The notes: generated by a model from the sequence alone, not told the origin. Counted from the stretch's first letter, positions 36,763-46,929 are shown. The stretch is DNA of 64,000 nucleotides from Formosa agariphila KMM 3901 (GCF_000723205.1 NZ_HG315671.1:1213351-1277350); one strand, 5' to 3'. Made by a program: numbers and translations.

Positions 36763-39528
36763 ATGGCACTTACTAAAATAAATTACAAACCTATAAAGAC
36801 GGCTATATTTGCTTTGGTTTTAGGGTGTGTATGTACCACAATGAGTGGACAAAATCAAGACAAAATTCCATTACCAAGCCAGCTTGAACAAGGCTACCCG
36901 CGCATATATATATCACAGTCTGAAAAAAAGGATTTACAAAAAAACATTAAAAAAGAAGACTGGGCTGCCGAAGTGTTAAGCGGTTTGCATAATCGTATTG
37001 ATACGCATGTAAAACGCCATGAAACAGATCCAGAATGGATGGTCTCTCGATTACAGATGTACTGGAAAACGAAATCTACAAATGTATATATAGACGGAAT
37101 AAACTATTCGCACGCAGATGGTGAAGCTCCAGTGCCTACGGTTAAATTTGTAGGGTCTCGAGATTATACTACCCCTTACGGTACGCCTAAGTTAGAAGAC
37201 GTAAAGCCCTATATGGATGATCCAAGAGGTTTGTGGTTACCTAATAAAAGTAAAGAAGGAAACCCGTTTGAATGGGCAGAAATATCGAAAACTGGACGTG
37301 TAATTTACTCCATTAATGAACAAATTATAGAACTTGGTCGCGATGCCGCGTTTATATATTGGTTAGAAAATAATCCGACTTATGCACAATTTGCTTACGA
37401 TATTTTTCACACGTATATGGAAGGCATGTCGTACCGAAGCGAACCTATAGATTTATTAAATGGTCACATTCAAACCCTAGTCGGATTTACTAATTTTCAA
37501 GTGATTCATGAAAATGTATTAATTGATATTGCAGAACTTTACGATTTTTTACATCCGTACATAGAAGCCAATCATGCTAAAAATATAGCGATGTACGATA
37601 TAACAATAAAGCGTTGGATTGATCAGATTATTAAGAACGGAGTGCCTCAAAATAATTGGAATTTACATCAAGCTAAAATTATTTTAAAAGCGGCGATGGT
37701 ATTACAGGATAATAAAAATTACGACGATAAAAAAGGACGTGAATATTATATCGATTACATTTTAAACGTAACCTCTACACGCCAATGGTCACTTAACAAA
37801 TTTATGGATTACGGTTACGATAAAAGTAATGGTGTTTGGGCAGAATGTCCAGGGTATTCTATGGGAGTGACTAAGGATTTAACGCATTTTATTGAAGATT
37901 TTAATAACACCTTCGATCATAATATTTTACCGTATACGCCAGTTATGGAAACGGCAGTAAAAATGTTACCTCAATATTTGTTCCCTAACGGACAAACAGT
38001 TGCTTTTGGTGATAGTTATTATGGTACTTTAAATCCTGATGCTTTTGATGATATGATTCGTATTGCTCAAAAAACGGGTGATAAAGAGATGGAAAAAGAC
38101 TTTACTGGTTTGTATAAGTTATTTTCGGAAGACTCTAAAGATGGTAGAGTGCGACAACCTAGAGCAAACATAAGTTCATTTTTTGCAAGTAAACCTTTAG
38201 AGCTTAATCCGAAGTTTGAAAAAGCAAATCTAGAAGATTATGTCACTCAAACATTTTATGCACCTAATGTAAGTTGGCACGTACAGCGTATGGGAACAGG
38301 AGATAACGGAATGATGGTATCTTTAAATGGCTCACTTGGTAACCATATGCATGCAAATGGTATTAATATGGAATTGTATGGAAAAGGATTCGTGCAAGGA
38401 GCAGATCCAGGTAAAGGCGCTGGGTATTTACAACCTTTGTATTTAGAGTATTATTCGCAGTTTCCTGCACATAATACAGTAATGGTAGATGGGGTGTCGT
38501 CCTATACCGAAATGTTAAGTTATCATGCTTTTCAGTTACAAGGTGAATATCCTAAGTCAGAACAAAAAAAAGGATACTATAAAGACATTACGTATTCTGA
38601 TGTATATTTCTTAGAGCCAGAAACGCAAAGCGATCAAACACGATTGGTAAGTATTGTAAAAACAGGTGAAGAAACAGGATATTACATCGATGTGTTCCGA
38701 TCTAAAAAGCAACGTCAAGACGATAAATTTCATGACTATTTCTATCATAATTTAGGACAAAGCATGTCAATAATGGATACAAAAGGTAATCCGTTGCCAC
38801 TTCAACCAAGTGATGAAATGGGATTCGCCGGCGGACATTTATACGCGTTAGATTATATGTGGGATAAACAATCTATGAAGTTAGATGATGATTATCAAGC
38901 AGAATGGAAAATAGATATGGCCGATGGTGAAGACGATGTTTTTATGAATTTATGGATGAAAGGAACTGAAGGTCGAGAAGTGTTTTCAATTAAATCACCT
39001 GCTAACAAAGCATTTAAAGGCAATAAAGGTTTACCTTATGATGTAGATAAATCGCCGTATTTAACTATTGCAGCCAGACAACACGGCGCTGCTTGGGAGC
39101 ATCCTTTTGTTTCTGTTTACGAACCGTTTACTTCTGCTAAAGGAAAAAGTATTTCATCAATTTCAAGTTTTGAAGATGAACTTGGCAATACGGAATTTGT
39201 AGGATTAAATATCACGCATAAATCAGGAAGAAAAGATGTGGTGTTTTCATCTGCGAATCATAAAAATGTAATTTATAACGACATGGAAACAGATGCTACC
39301 TATACGCTAGTATCTCAAGAAAAGCATGGAGATTGGGTCGTGTTTATTGGAAACGGAAAACAAGTAAAAGCAAATGGATATACTGTGTCCGCAACAGAAG
39401 TAGGTAATGTTGTACTAGAATTTAAAAATGGAGAATTACTATTAAATAACGAAGTTCCTGTAACCATCACTTATAATAATTCTGAAAAGACGTTTACCGT
39501 AGGCGAATTACGTAATATTAAATTATAA
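36763..39528 (+). CDS. Heparinase II/III-like polysaccharide lyase, paralogue of the 21.4 kb gene
   Basis: Start set at 36763 (MALTKINYKPIKTAIFALVL, cleavage near SGQ); an ATG at 36727 adds twelve polar residues. About 921 residues. Toroid part with YPRIYISQSE, TDPEWMVSRLQMYWK and WAECPGYSMGVTKDL, then a beta-sandwich with GNHMHANGINMELYGKGF and FPAHNTVMVDGVSSY. The shared order and motifs (TDPEW, YGKGF/YGKGW, AHNTV/SNTIV, GYYIDVFRS/GYYVDVFRS) show common ancestry with the 21391-24063 protein. This copy retains the H-x-H-A-N motif. Probably acts on a related uronate-containing linkage. Confidence 0.82.
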   Translation: MALTKINYKPIKTAIFALVLGCVCTTMSGQNQDKIPLPSQLEQGYPRIYISQSEKKDLQKNIKKEDWAAEVLSGLHNRIDTHVKRHETDPEWMVSRLQMYWKTKSTNVYIDGINYSHADGEAPVPTVKFVGSRDYTTPYGTPKLEDVKPYMDDPRGLWLPNKSKEGNPFEWAEISKTGRVIYSINEQIIELGRDAAFIYWLENNPTYAQFAYDIFHTYMEGMSYRSEPIDLLNGHIQTLVGFTNFQVIHENVLIDIAELYDFLHPYIEANHAKNIAMYDITIKRWIDQIIKNGVPQNNWNLHQAKIILKAAMVLQDNKNYDDKKGREYYIDYILNVTSTRQWSLNKFMDYGYDKSNGVWAECPGYSMGVTKDLTHFIEDFNNTFDHNILPYTPVMETAVKMLPQYLFPNGQTVAFGDSYYGTLNPDAFDDMIRIAQKTGDKEMEKDFTGLYKLFSEDSKDGRVRQPRANISSFFASKPLELNPKFEKANLEDYVTQTFYAPNVSWHVQRMGTGDNGMMVSLNGSLGNHMHANGINMELYGKGFVQGADPGKGAGYLQPLYLEYYSQFPAHNTVMVDGVSSYTEMLSYHAFQLQGEYPKSEQKKGYYKDITYSDVYFLEPETQSDQTRLVSIVKTGEETGYYIDVFRSKKQRQDDKFHDYFYHNLGQSMSIMDTKGNPLPLQPSDEMGFAGGHLYALDYMWDKQSMKLDDDYQAEWKIDMADGEDDVFMNLWMKGTEGREVFSIKSPANKAFKGNKGLPYDVDKSPYLTIAARQHGAAWEHPFVSVYEPFTSAKGKSISSISSFEDELGNTEFVGLNITHKSGRKDVVFSSANHKNVIYNDMETDATYTLVSQEKHGDWVVFIGNGKQVKANGYTVSATEVGNVVLEFKNGELLLNNEVPVTITYNNSEKTFTVGELRNIKL

Positions 39529-39531
39529 ATT

Positions 39532-41181
39532 ATGAGCAAACAAATAGTATATTATCTTATTGCCTTCTGTTTTAGTACACTACTTACTGCTCAAGAAAAA
39601 CAAGAAGTTTCTATAGAATCTTTATTGTATGAAATGGTAGATCGCGATGCTATTGCACGTTATCCTGACAAGAATTTCAGGTTAAATCAGGCCAGTAGTT
39701 ACAACCGAGCCTCTAAAACGGTTGAAGATTCTGTGGGTTGGTTTACAAATCATGATTTCAATAAAGCAGAAACCGATCATAATTTTATTAGAACAGAAGA
39801 AACTGATGGTGAAAAAGAATGGGTGCTTATGGAGCATTTTGGTCCGGGAGCTATTGTTCGTGTATGGTCACCTTGGTTAGAACAAACCGAACCTGGTAGC
39901 GATGTTATTATCCGTATTTATTTAGACGGAAACCCAGAACCGGTAATAGAAGGAAATATGATTACGCTTTTTGATGGTACTGGACTTATTCCAACTCCAT
40001 TTGCGCATCCGTCTTTGCGTTCTGGAGTGTCATTTTTTCCAATTCCCTATGCCAAAGGATGTAAAATTACAGCTTTAAAACAGCCTTTCTTTTTTCAATA
40101 TACCTATCGCGCTTATGATGACGGTACAGCTGTTAAAACCTTTACTATGGAAGATTTTAATAAAACAAAACCACTTACAGCACAAATAGGAAAGGAACTA
40201 AATAATCCGAAAAATACTAAAGAAGGCAAACGAATTGCTATAGATAAAAAAATAAAATCGAATAAGGAAGAATCTGTGAGTTTACCACAAGGCATGGGTG
40301 CGGTGCGATCTTTGAAATTGAAATTAGGCGATTATAAAGATCCAGCCATAACACGTTCTGTAATTTTAAAAATGGAATTTGACGGACAAGAAACAGTGTG
40401 GAGTCCGATTGGCGATTTTTTTGGCACAGGAATTGGTTTAAATCCAGTGCAAGGTTGGTATCAAACGGTTGAAGAAGATGGTACAATGTCTTGTCGTTGG
40501 GTGATGCCTTATCAAAAATCAGGAAAAATAACGGTACTTAATTTAGGAAAGAAAACAATAGATGTTCAGCTAGAAGCTACTGTAGGCGATTGGAACTGGG
40601 ACTCAGAGAGTATGTATTTTAATGCCGCATGGCGCGGACAATATCCAGTGCCAACACGACCTTTTTCCGATTGGAATTATGTGACGCTAAAAGGACGTGG
40701 TGTTTATGTAGGTGATGCTTTAACAGTAATGAATCCCGTAAGAAGATGGTGGGGTGAAGGAGATGAGAAAATTTGGGTAGATGGCGAAGATTTCCCTTCT
40801 ATTTTTGGAACAGGAACAGAAGATTATTATGCATATTCTTGGGGAGGACGCAGTACCGAATTTTATGAACATCCGTTTCATGCACAGCCACGATCGTATA
40901 AATATAATAAGTTAAACCCAAAAACAGCTAACGAGAAAAACTCTTCGGGTTATAGTACCGAAACACGAACACGAGCTTTAGATGGAATGCCTTTTGAGCG
41001 TTCATTACAATTAGATATGGAAGTATGGAGTGGTACCGATTGCGATATGGGGTATGGTGTAGGAGTATACTGGTACGGCGATGCGAATACCACATCTAAT
41101 AGGACTCCAGATCCTAAAGGCGTGCTAGAGCTTCCTCCATTACCAAAAGGATTTCCAGACAATTTAGAGAAGAATAAATAA
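39532..41181 (+). CDS. GH172 (DUF2961) glycoside hydrolase
   Basis: 549 residues, signal peptide to about residue 20 (LLTAQ). DUF2961 features: AIVRVWSPWLEQTEPGSDV, IIRIYLDGN, the FPIPYAKGCKI strand, WVDGEDFPSIFGTGTEDYY with acidic residues, and a double jelly-roll layout. Characterised GH172 enzymes act on furanosides (difructose dianhydride, alpha-D-arabinofuranosides). Its presence hints at a furanosidic or otherwise unusual side chain. The start lies 3 nt after the lyase stop, so translation is probably coupled. Confidence 0.88.
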   Translation: MSKQIVYYLIAFCFSTLLTAQEKQEVSIESLLYEMVDRDAIARYPDKNFRLNQASSYNRASKTVEDSVGWFTNHDFNKAETDHNFIRTEETDGEKEWVLMEHFGPGAIVRVWSPWLEQTEPGSDVIIRIYLDGNPEPVIEGNMITLFDGTGLIPTPFAHPSLRSGVSFFPIPYAKGCKITALKQPFFFQYTYRAYDDGTAVKTFTMEDFNKTKPLTAQIGKELNNPKNTKEGKRIAIDKKIKSNKEESVSLPQGMGAVRSLKLKLGDYKDPAITRSVILKMEFDGQETVWSPIGDFFGTGIGLNPVQGWYQTVEEDGTMSCRWVMPYQKSGKITVLNLGKKTIDVQLEATVGDWNWDSESMYFNAAWRGQYPVPTRPFSDWNYVTLKGRGVYVGDALTVMNPVRRWWGEGDEKIWVDGEDFPSIFGTGTEDYYAYSWGGRSTEFYEHPFHAQPRSYKYNKLNPKTANEKNSSGYSTETRTRALDGMPFERSLQLDMEVWSGTDCDMGYGVGVYWYGDANTTSNRTPDPKGVLELPPLPKGFPDNLEKNK

Positions 41182-41203
41182 ATAGGTTATAAATAAAAGT
41201 ATC

Positions 41204-42415
41204 TTGAAAAAAACAGTTCTATTTAGAATGCAAATGATAATAACATTAAGTCTTATATGTATAATGACTTTGTGTTCTTATGCACAAGAATATGATACTT
41301 TTAAAGTGAATGATGGTACTATGTTTAAAGCAAAGTCATTTTTTCCTAAATTTAGTTGGGATGTTACTCCTATGTACTATCATTTTGGAGATATAGACCG
41401 TGTGTTAAAATCTGATGAGGTTGAGTTTATTTCAGAACGTACAAATTTTATTTGTATAGAAAAATCGCATGCATACAATCAGCTTGGAGATCAGGTATTA
41501 GGAACAAAACATGAAGTAGAAGCGTTTCATGATATAAAACCAGAGACTAAAGTGTTATTTTATTATAATTCCTATTTGGCATGGCCTTACTCTAGGTTTA
41601 ATAAAGAATTTACTCCAGAAGGAATTGCTAATAATCCAGAATTGGCTAAATTTTTATTTGTCGACCCAAAGACTGGAAAATTAAGGCAAAAAACCAAACC
41701 CGATTTTTCATACTATTTTGATGCATTAAACCCAGATTTTCGTGAATTTTGGGTTGCGTCTGCTGTTCAAGGTATGAGAATCTCAGGAGCAGATGGTATT
41801 TTTATTGATCGGATGAATGTGGGCTTAAATTCAGATTATCCTAACGACAAGATTGTTGAAATAGCAAAAGCTAAAGGAGAAATGATGTCTGAACTAAAAA
41901 AACAAATGGGACCAGATAAAATTTTAGTTGGCAATAATGCAGCACAAACCGAAGAGGTTTACCCGTATTGCGATGCTATCTTTTTTGAACACTATAACAG
42001 CAGTGTAACTAATAAGGAAAATCTACTAGAAGAATGGAACGATATGTCTAGAATTGCTAAAGATGGTAAAATTTCTATTTACCGTTTTGGAGCTAAAGGA
42101 AAGAAAAAAATCGATATAACCCTTGGAGCTACCGACACAGAAGGTATGGAACAAAGGTCTAAAGATCAATTAGAATATTTTCATGCTTGTTTCCTTATAG
42201 GGACACAACCCTATTCGTATTTTCAGTGGAATTGGGGATGGAATTTAGAAGATGGAAATTTAGTAGATTATCCGGCACTACAAAGACCATTAGGAGAACC
42301 TAAAGGTCAGTTTAAAAGAGAAACACCAAACCAATGGATTTTTACTCGAACATTCGAACATGCCAGTGTTTGGGTAAATACCGAAACTAAAAAAGCTAAG
42401 ATTACTTGGCATTAA
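41204..42415 (+). CDS. Putative TIM-barrel glycoside hydrolase of unassigned family
   Basis: 403 residues if started at the TTG at 41204. That start gives MKKTVLFRMQMIITLSLICI, a signal peptide with a basic n-region; the first ATG (41228) would lack the basic residues, so I prefer TTG. Mature part reads as an alpha/beta barrel: NFICIEKSHAY, TKVLFYYNSYLAWPYS, GADGIFIDRMNVGL, DAIFFEHYNSSV, YSYFQWNWGWNL. Asp/Glu in GIFIDRM and FFEHY are candidate catalytic residues. It resembles the hypothetical glycosyl hydrolase groups (GHL-type), but I cannot name the family. Placed between GH172 and a sulfatase. Confidence 0.6.
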   Translation: MKKTVLFRMQMIITLSLICIMTLCSYAQEYDTFKVNDGTMFKAKSFFPKFSWDVTPMYYHFGDIDRVLKSDEVEFISERTNFICIEKSHAYNQLGDQVLGTKHEVEAFHDIKPETKVLFYYNSYLAWPYSRFNKEFTPEGIANNPELAKFLFVDPKTGKLRQKTKPDFSYYFDALNPDFREFWVASAVQGMRISGADGIFIDRMNVGLNSDYPNDKIVEIAKAKGEMMSELKKQMGPDKILVGNNAAQTEEVYPYCDAIFFEHYNSSVTNKENLLEEWNDMSRIAKDGKISIYRFGAKGKKKIDITLGATDTEGMEQRSKDQLEYFHACFLIGTQPYSYFQWNWGWNLEDGNLVDYPALQRPLGEPKGQFKRETPNQWIFTRTFEHASVWVNTETKKAKITWH

Positions 42416-42475
42416 ATACATATTTAAATCAAATCAGTTTTCAATATTTAAAACAAATTAAAATTAACTATACGA

Positions 42476-43960
42476 ATGAAATTAATTAAAATTTTAGTAA
42501 TTACATGTTTTGCAACTTTTGTGAGTTGTAAAGACAATAAAACGACGACAGAACCAGCTACAGCTGAAGTTCAAAAACGACCAAACTTCTTATTTGTGTT
42601 GGTCGATGACCAATCGCCTTTAGACTTACAAGTCTATAATGCAAAATCTATTTTAGAAACTCCTAATATCAGTAAATTAGCAGAAGAAGGAGTTGTGTTT
42701 GAAGACGCCCGACACATGGGGTCTATGAATGGAGCCGTATGTACACCTTCCCGACATATGATTATGAGTGGGCGAACTGTATGGCATTTACCGCCAAGTG
42801 CAGAATTTCAAAAACAAATAGATCCCCACGAAATAGACGAACAAACTATTGGAGCTGTATTTAATCGCGCAGGTTATAAAACCATGCGTACCTGTAAAGA
42901 AGGGAATTCATATCCTGGTGCAAACCGTCAATTTACAGTTGTACGTGATGCTACAAAAAGAGGGGGAACAGAAGAAAGTGGAAGCGCATGGCACTCTAAG
43001 CAAGTTTTAGAGTATTTACATGATCGTGAAACGGGTAAAGAGCAAGATCCATTTTTTATCTATTTCGGATTTTCTCACCCGCATGATACTCGTAATGGTA
43101 CTCCAGAATTGTTAGAAAAATATGGTGCAATCAATCATAAAGATAAAAACAGTTTACCACCATTAAACGAAAAACAACCACAATTACCAGAGAACTATTT
43201 AGAGGCACATCCGTTTTTTCATGGGCACCCTGAACTTAGAGATGAAGAACGTGTTAGCGGTGTTTGGAAAAATAGAGATGAAAATACAATACGCAACGAG
43301 TTGGGGCGTGAGTTTGCATGTTCAGAAAATATAGATATTCAATTAGGAAAAGTATTAAAACAACTTGAAAAAACAGGTGAGTTAGATAACACGTATATTA
43401 TTTATACTTCAGATCATGGTATGGCTATCGGAAGACATGGTTTACAAGGAAAACAAAATTTATACGAACACACATGGCGTGTACCATTTATTGTAAAAGG
43501 GCCAGGTTTAAATACTGGAAAGCGTGTAACCGGGAATATGTATTTATTAGATGTATTACCAACGTTATGCGATTTGGCTGGAATAGAAATTCCTAAAACT
43601 GTAGAAGGAAAAAGTTTGGTGCCTTTATTAAAAGGAGAACAAGATGTAGTTAGAGATGTCATGTATGGTGTTTATGCGGGAGGAACAAAACCTGGGATTC
43701 GTGCTGTAAAGAAAGGAGACTGGAAACTAATTAAATACGATACTATGGATGGTACAATTCATGAAACGCAATTATTTAATTTAGCAGAAAACCCATTTGA
43801 GTATGTTGCAGAACATAAAAAAACAGGAGAAATGCAAACTGATTTAGCTGAAAATCCAAAATACGCCGATAAGTTAGTCGAAATGGAAGCTTTGTTATTA
43901 TCAGAAATGGAAGCACACGACGATCCATATAGACTCTGGAATCAATCACAAATTGATTAA
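42476..43960 (+). CDS. S1-type sulfatase lipoprotein with CTPSR motif
   Basis: 494 residues; lipobox VSC near residue 18. Motifs: LFVLVDDQSPLDLQ (metal site), GAVCTPSRHMIMSGR (formylglycine Cys), FIYFGFSHPHDT, YIIYTSDHGMAIGRHG and GLQGKQNLYEHTWRVPFIVK. Third sulfatase of the locus; its motif surroundings differ clearly from the other two, so a different sulfate position is likely. Last gene of the operon, followed by a terminator at 43985. Confidence 0.93.
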   Translation: MKLIKILVITCFATFVSCKDNKTTTEPATAEVQKRPNFLFVLVDDQSPLDLQVYNAKSILETPNISKLAEEGVVFEDARHMGSMNGAVCTPSRHMIMSGRTVWHLPPSAEFQKQIDPHEIDEQTIGAVFNRAGYKTMRTCKEGNSYPGANRQFTVVRDATKRGGTEESGSAWHSKQVLEYLHDRETGKEQDPFFIYFGFSHPHDTRNGTPELLEKYGAINHKDKNSLPPLNEKQPQLPENYLEAHPFFHGHPELRDEERVSGVWKNRDENTIRNELGREFACSENIDIQLGKVLKQLEKTGELDNTYIIYTSDHGMAIGRHGLQGKQNLYEHTWRVPFIVKGPGLNTGKRVTGNMYLLDVLPTLCDLAGIEIPKTVEGKSLVPLLKGEQDVVRDVMYGVYAGGTKPGIRAVKKGDWKLIKYDTMDGTIHETQLFNLAENPFEYVAEHKKTGEMQTDLAENPKYADKLVEMEALLLSEMEAHDDPYRLWNQSQID

Positions 43961-43984
43961 ATAAGAGTCAATTTGAAATCATAT

Positions 43985-44021
43985 AAAGGGATTCTGAACA
44001 CGTTTTAGAATCCCTTTTTTT
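43985..44021 (+). terminator. Terminator after the third sulfatase
   Basis: Stem aaagggattct / agaatcccttt with an 11-base loop and a T-run. Confidence 0.9.
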
Positions 44022-44101
44022 ATAGATATTAAAAAGATAGTTCTATGATTTGGACATTTTGTAGAGTAAATCTTAAGTTGAAAACATATCATGTTTTTCA
44101 A

Positions 44102-44157
44102 AAAGCAGTAAATCGTTTGTAAGTCGATTTGCTGCTTTTTTTGTGTAATACGAATTT
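44102..44157 (+). repeat. Direct repeat copy 1: orphan terminator unit
   Basis: A 56-bp unit with stem agcag-t-aaatcg / cgattt-g-ctgct, T-run and the tail gtgtaatacgaattt. A near-identical unit (two substitutions and two one-base indels) lies at 46930-46985. No gene lies between the preceding terminator (43985-44021) and this copy, so it has nothing obvious to terminate. Confidence 0.85.
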
Positions 44158-44441
44158 GATTTTAGGTTAAATAATTAGTAATGAGACGTTAAATTTATGA
44201 ATTAGTAGCCACTCAAATTATGAGCAATTATAGTGATTTTGAATAGGTTATGCTTTGATTATTTAATCTTTGTTTTTTTTGTAAAATTAGATTTAGATCA
44301 TATATATATTGCTATATACTTAATAATACTAGTGCTTTATTGTTAAAATGGGTGTTTTTTTATAGGGTTTGGATTATAAATTATAGATAATCAAGGTGTT
44401 TTTTTGTCACTTTAGTGTTATAACTATAAACCAAAATAATT
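44158..44441. other. AT-rich leader region before the T9SS beta-helix gene
   Basis: No clear regulon operator. A degenerate pair (TATAGGGTT at 44361 and TATAGATAA at 44382, 21 bp apart, possible box TAGTGTTA at 44413) is one base off the standard spacing and is not called. Confidence 0.4.
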
Positions 44442-46892
44442 ATGAGAAAATTATTACCCCAGATTGATTTAAATAAAACGATGTTTACGTTTAAAAACAT
44501 GTTTTTTGCTTTATCGTTTGTATTGGCTTCGGCTAATATTTCTGCACAAATAGCAGTAACTGTGTCTAGTGTTGCTGATCTTGCCGAAGCAGCAGCTAAT
44601 TCAGATCAAATTGTTACGATGGAAGAAGGAGTATATAAAATGGAAGATTACCTAACTCCTACAGTAATTAGTAATTCTATTCCAGATGCCAATGGACGGC
44701 ATAGTATGATATTATTTAGCGGAAATAATAATACGTTTGATTTAACAGGCGTTACTATTGAGGTAAATACAGAGCTTTTAAATGATTATGGTTCTCGTTG
44801 TATAGAATTTTATGTAACAGGAAATAATATTAATATTAAAGGTTTAACCATCAGCGATATTGGAGATGCTGCACCTTCAAGCCCAGGAATGCAATCTGTT
44901 ACTGTGGCAGGTGAAAACAATACCATCGAGGATGTTACAATAAATACTAGAGGGTCTTATCCGTATGGTTATGGTGACTTATTGGGTAAAGGAGATGGTA
45001 ATTTAGTCACATTAAGAAAGCATAGTGGTTTACTTGTTGAAGGCTTAAATATCAATATTCTTCGTTGCTCTATTTATTCAGAGACATTCGGACATCTATT
45101 TTTTATTCAAGGAGGAAGAAATGTACTTTTTCAAGATTGTTATGCAGAAGCACTTACAAGAACAACAGATGAGATGTTAGCTGAAACTTCGGGACCTGCT
45201 TTCGATAATGACTTTGCGGCGGTTTATGGTAATTACAATGGGGATAAAGTTATAACTCCAGGGTATACCAAATCGTTAAGTGAAGGTGGTTATCGTACTT
45301 ATGGTAGCGGCGGAGTAGATGGTCATACCACAGGAGATATTACGTTTATAAATTGTGTAGCTAAAAATACGCGTATTGGTTTTGCTACAGAAGTTGGTGG
45401 TACCATATTACTTGAAAATTGTGAAGCTACAGGTTGTGAAGCAGGTTACAATGTTCAGAATGTAACTATTAAGAATAGCCGTGGTGATGCAGTAAATGGA
45501 CCATTGTTATATTTAAGTGGAGATGATTCTGAAGTCGAATTAGAATTAATGCCTTCATTACCTACTACTACGTTACATGCTCTTGCAACTATTGCAGGCT
45601 CTAATAATAAAGTAACATTTACAAAATGGGGAGATAACACTAGAACAGAGGAGCATAAAATTATTTTAGGAGCTATAAGACCATCTGGAGCCAATCCATT
45701 CTCTCCACTTGGTGCAGATACTACGGTAGGAATTACGTTAGATAATACTACAGATATGCCCGTAGAAATTCTTCCAACAACAACAGGGAGTACAATTAAT
45801 ACAACAGGTAGCGTTATTAATAATAGTACAGGAAACACTATTAACGCAGAAGGAGGTATAGAAGACCAGAATTTTGACGATGGTGTGTTTACCTATAATA
45901 TATTAGGAACTACTCCTAATGAATGTCAAGTTACAGGCTTTGTTTCTGGTCAAGAAATTGCAAATGCAGAGATACCTGAGACTGCGACAAATAATTCGGT
46001 TTCATATAATGTTGTGGCTGTTGGTGAAAATGCTTTCAACGGTAACACAACTATTACAAGTGTAACACTTCCAAATACAGTAACAATAATAGAATCAACT
46101 GCATTTGGTGATTGTAGTAATTTAGGCACTATTAATCTGGCGAATATAGAAACCTACGGAAACAATAGTTTTAGCAATTGTTCCTCTTTAGCATTAGCGC
46201 CTTTAGATTTAACGAACGCAGTAAGTATGGGGAATTATACCTTTATTAATTGTGCATCGATCACTTCTGTAGTTGTTCCTGGAACTTTAACTTTAGGAGT
46301 GGGAACCCTTAGAGGTACAGGTATTACATCTTTTACTATACCTAGTGAATGGACAGTTATTCCAGACCAAATGATTAGAGATTGTAAATCAGTAACCTCA
46401 ATTAATATTCCTAGTACAGTAACAACTATGGGTGTTGCCGCTTTTAGAGGATGTACTGGCATAACAGAAATGCAAGTTAATTGGACGACTTCTGATGATA
46501 TTGCAGATGCGACAGTTAATAACTTATTTAATGGTTTAACCTTAAGTGATATAAACTTATTTGTACCAACAGGTACAGAAACACTTTATGAGGCTGCAGC
46601 TGTGTGGACTAACTTTAACATAGCTCAAGGAACCTTAAGTGTCGATAAAGTAGAAAAAGATTTAGGTTTTAGTATCTATCCAAATCCGGTAAACGATATC
46701 ATTTTTATAAAAAATAGTCAAATAAGAGAATTTGATATTACGGTATTTGATTTAAACGGTAGAGTTTTATTGTATAAAAGCGTAAGTACTACAGAGACTA
46801 ATATAGATGTGTCTAGTTTAGCTACGGGACTGTATTTAATTAAAGTTAAAAGTGGAGTGAGTGAGTTTACTCAACGTATTTTAAAACAATAA
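44442..46892 (+). CDS. T9SS-secreted beta-helix protein with BspA-type leucine-rich repeats
   Basis: 816 residues. A signal peptide follows an extended n-region (cleavage near ANISAQ, residue 36); ATG 44481 is an alternative start. Residues about 37-370 form a right-handed beta-helix with many Asn/Ile turns (NNTFDLTGVTIEV, NINIKGLTISDIG, NNTIEDVTI), followed by a Ser/Thr/Asn-rich linker, BspA-like LRR_5 repeats at about 515-715 (VTLPNTVTIIESTAFGDCSN type) and a type A T9SS domain at about 740-816 (FSIYPNPVNDIIFI, GLYLIKVKSG). Secreted through type IX and probably anchored at the surface. The helix resembles chondroitinase-B/PL6-type or epimerase folds without identifiable catalytic residues; the LRR part suggests binding to glycan or cells. 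Confidence 0.8.
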   Translation: MRKLLPQIDLNKTMFTFKNMFFALSFVLASANISAQIAVTVSSVADLAEAAANSDQIVTMEEGVYKMEDYLTPTVISNSIPDANGRHSMILFSGNNNTFDLTGVTIEVNTELLNDYGSRCIEFYVTGNNINIKGLTISDIGDAAPSSPGMQSVTVAGENNTIEDVTINTRGSYPYGYGDLLGKGDGNLVTLRKHSGLLVEGLNINILRCSIYSETFGHLFFIQGGRNVLFQDCYAEALTRTTDEMLAETSGPAFDNDFAAVYGNYNGDKVITPGYTKSLSEGGYRTYGSGGVDGHTTGDITFINCVAKNTRIGFATEVGGTILLENCEATGCEAGYNVQNVTIKNSRGDAVNGPLLYLSGDDSEVELELMPSLPTTTLHALATIAGSNNKVTFTKWGDNTRTEEHKIILGAIRPSGANPFSPLGADTTVGITLDNTTDMPVEILPTTTGSTINTTGSVINNSTGNTINAEGGIEDQNFDDGVFTYNILGTTPNECQVTGFVSGQEIANAEIPETATNNSVSYNVVAVGENAFNGNTTITSVTLPNTVTIIESTAFGDCSNLGTINLANIETYGNNSFSNCSSLALAPLDLTNAVSMGNYTFINCASITSVVVPGTLTLGVGTLRGTGITSFTIPSEWTVIPDQMIRDCKSVTSINIPSTVTTMGVAAFRGCTGITEMQVNWTTSDDIADATVNNLFNGLTLSDINLFVPTGTETLYEAAAVWTNFNIAQGTLSVDKVEKDLGFSIYPNPVNDIIFIKNSQIREFDITVFDLNGRVLLYKSVSTTETNIDVSSLATGLYLIKVKSGVSEFTQRILKQ

Positions 46893-46929
46893 GTTTTTAG
46901 TAGTTAGAATTAAATTTTTTAAGAATAAG

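Noticed and set aside
44361-44420. Possible eighth regulon operator before the T9SS beta-helix gene
   Set aside because: Half-sites TATAGGGTT and TATAGATAA are 21 bp apart but match poorly, lack the GAAY context, and the box is one base closer than in all seven accepted sites.
45455-45838. 127-codon minus-strand frame
   Set aside because: Entirely inside the T9SS beta-helix gene; low-complexity shadow of its Thr/Asn-rich coding sequence.
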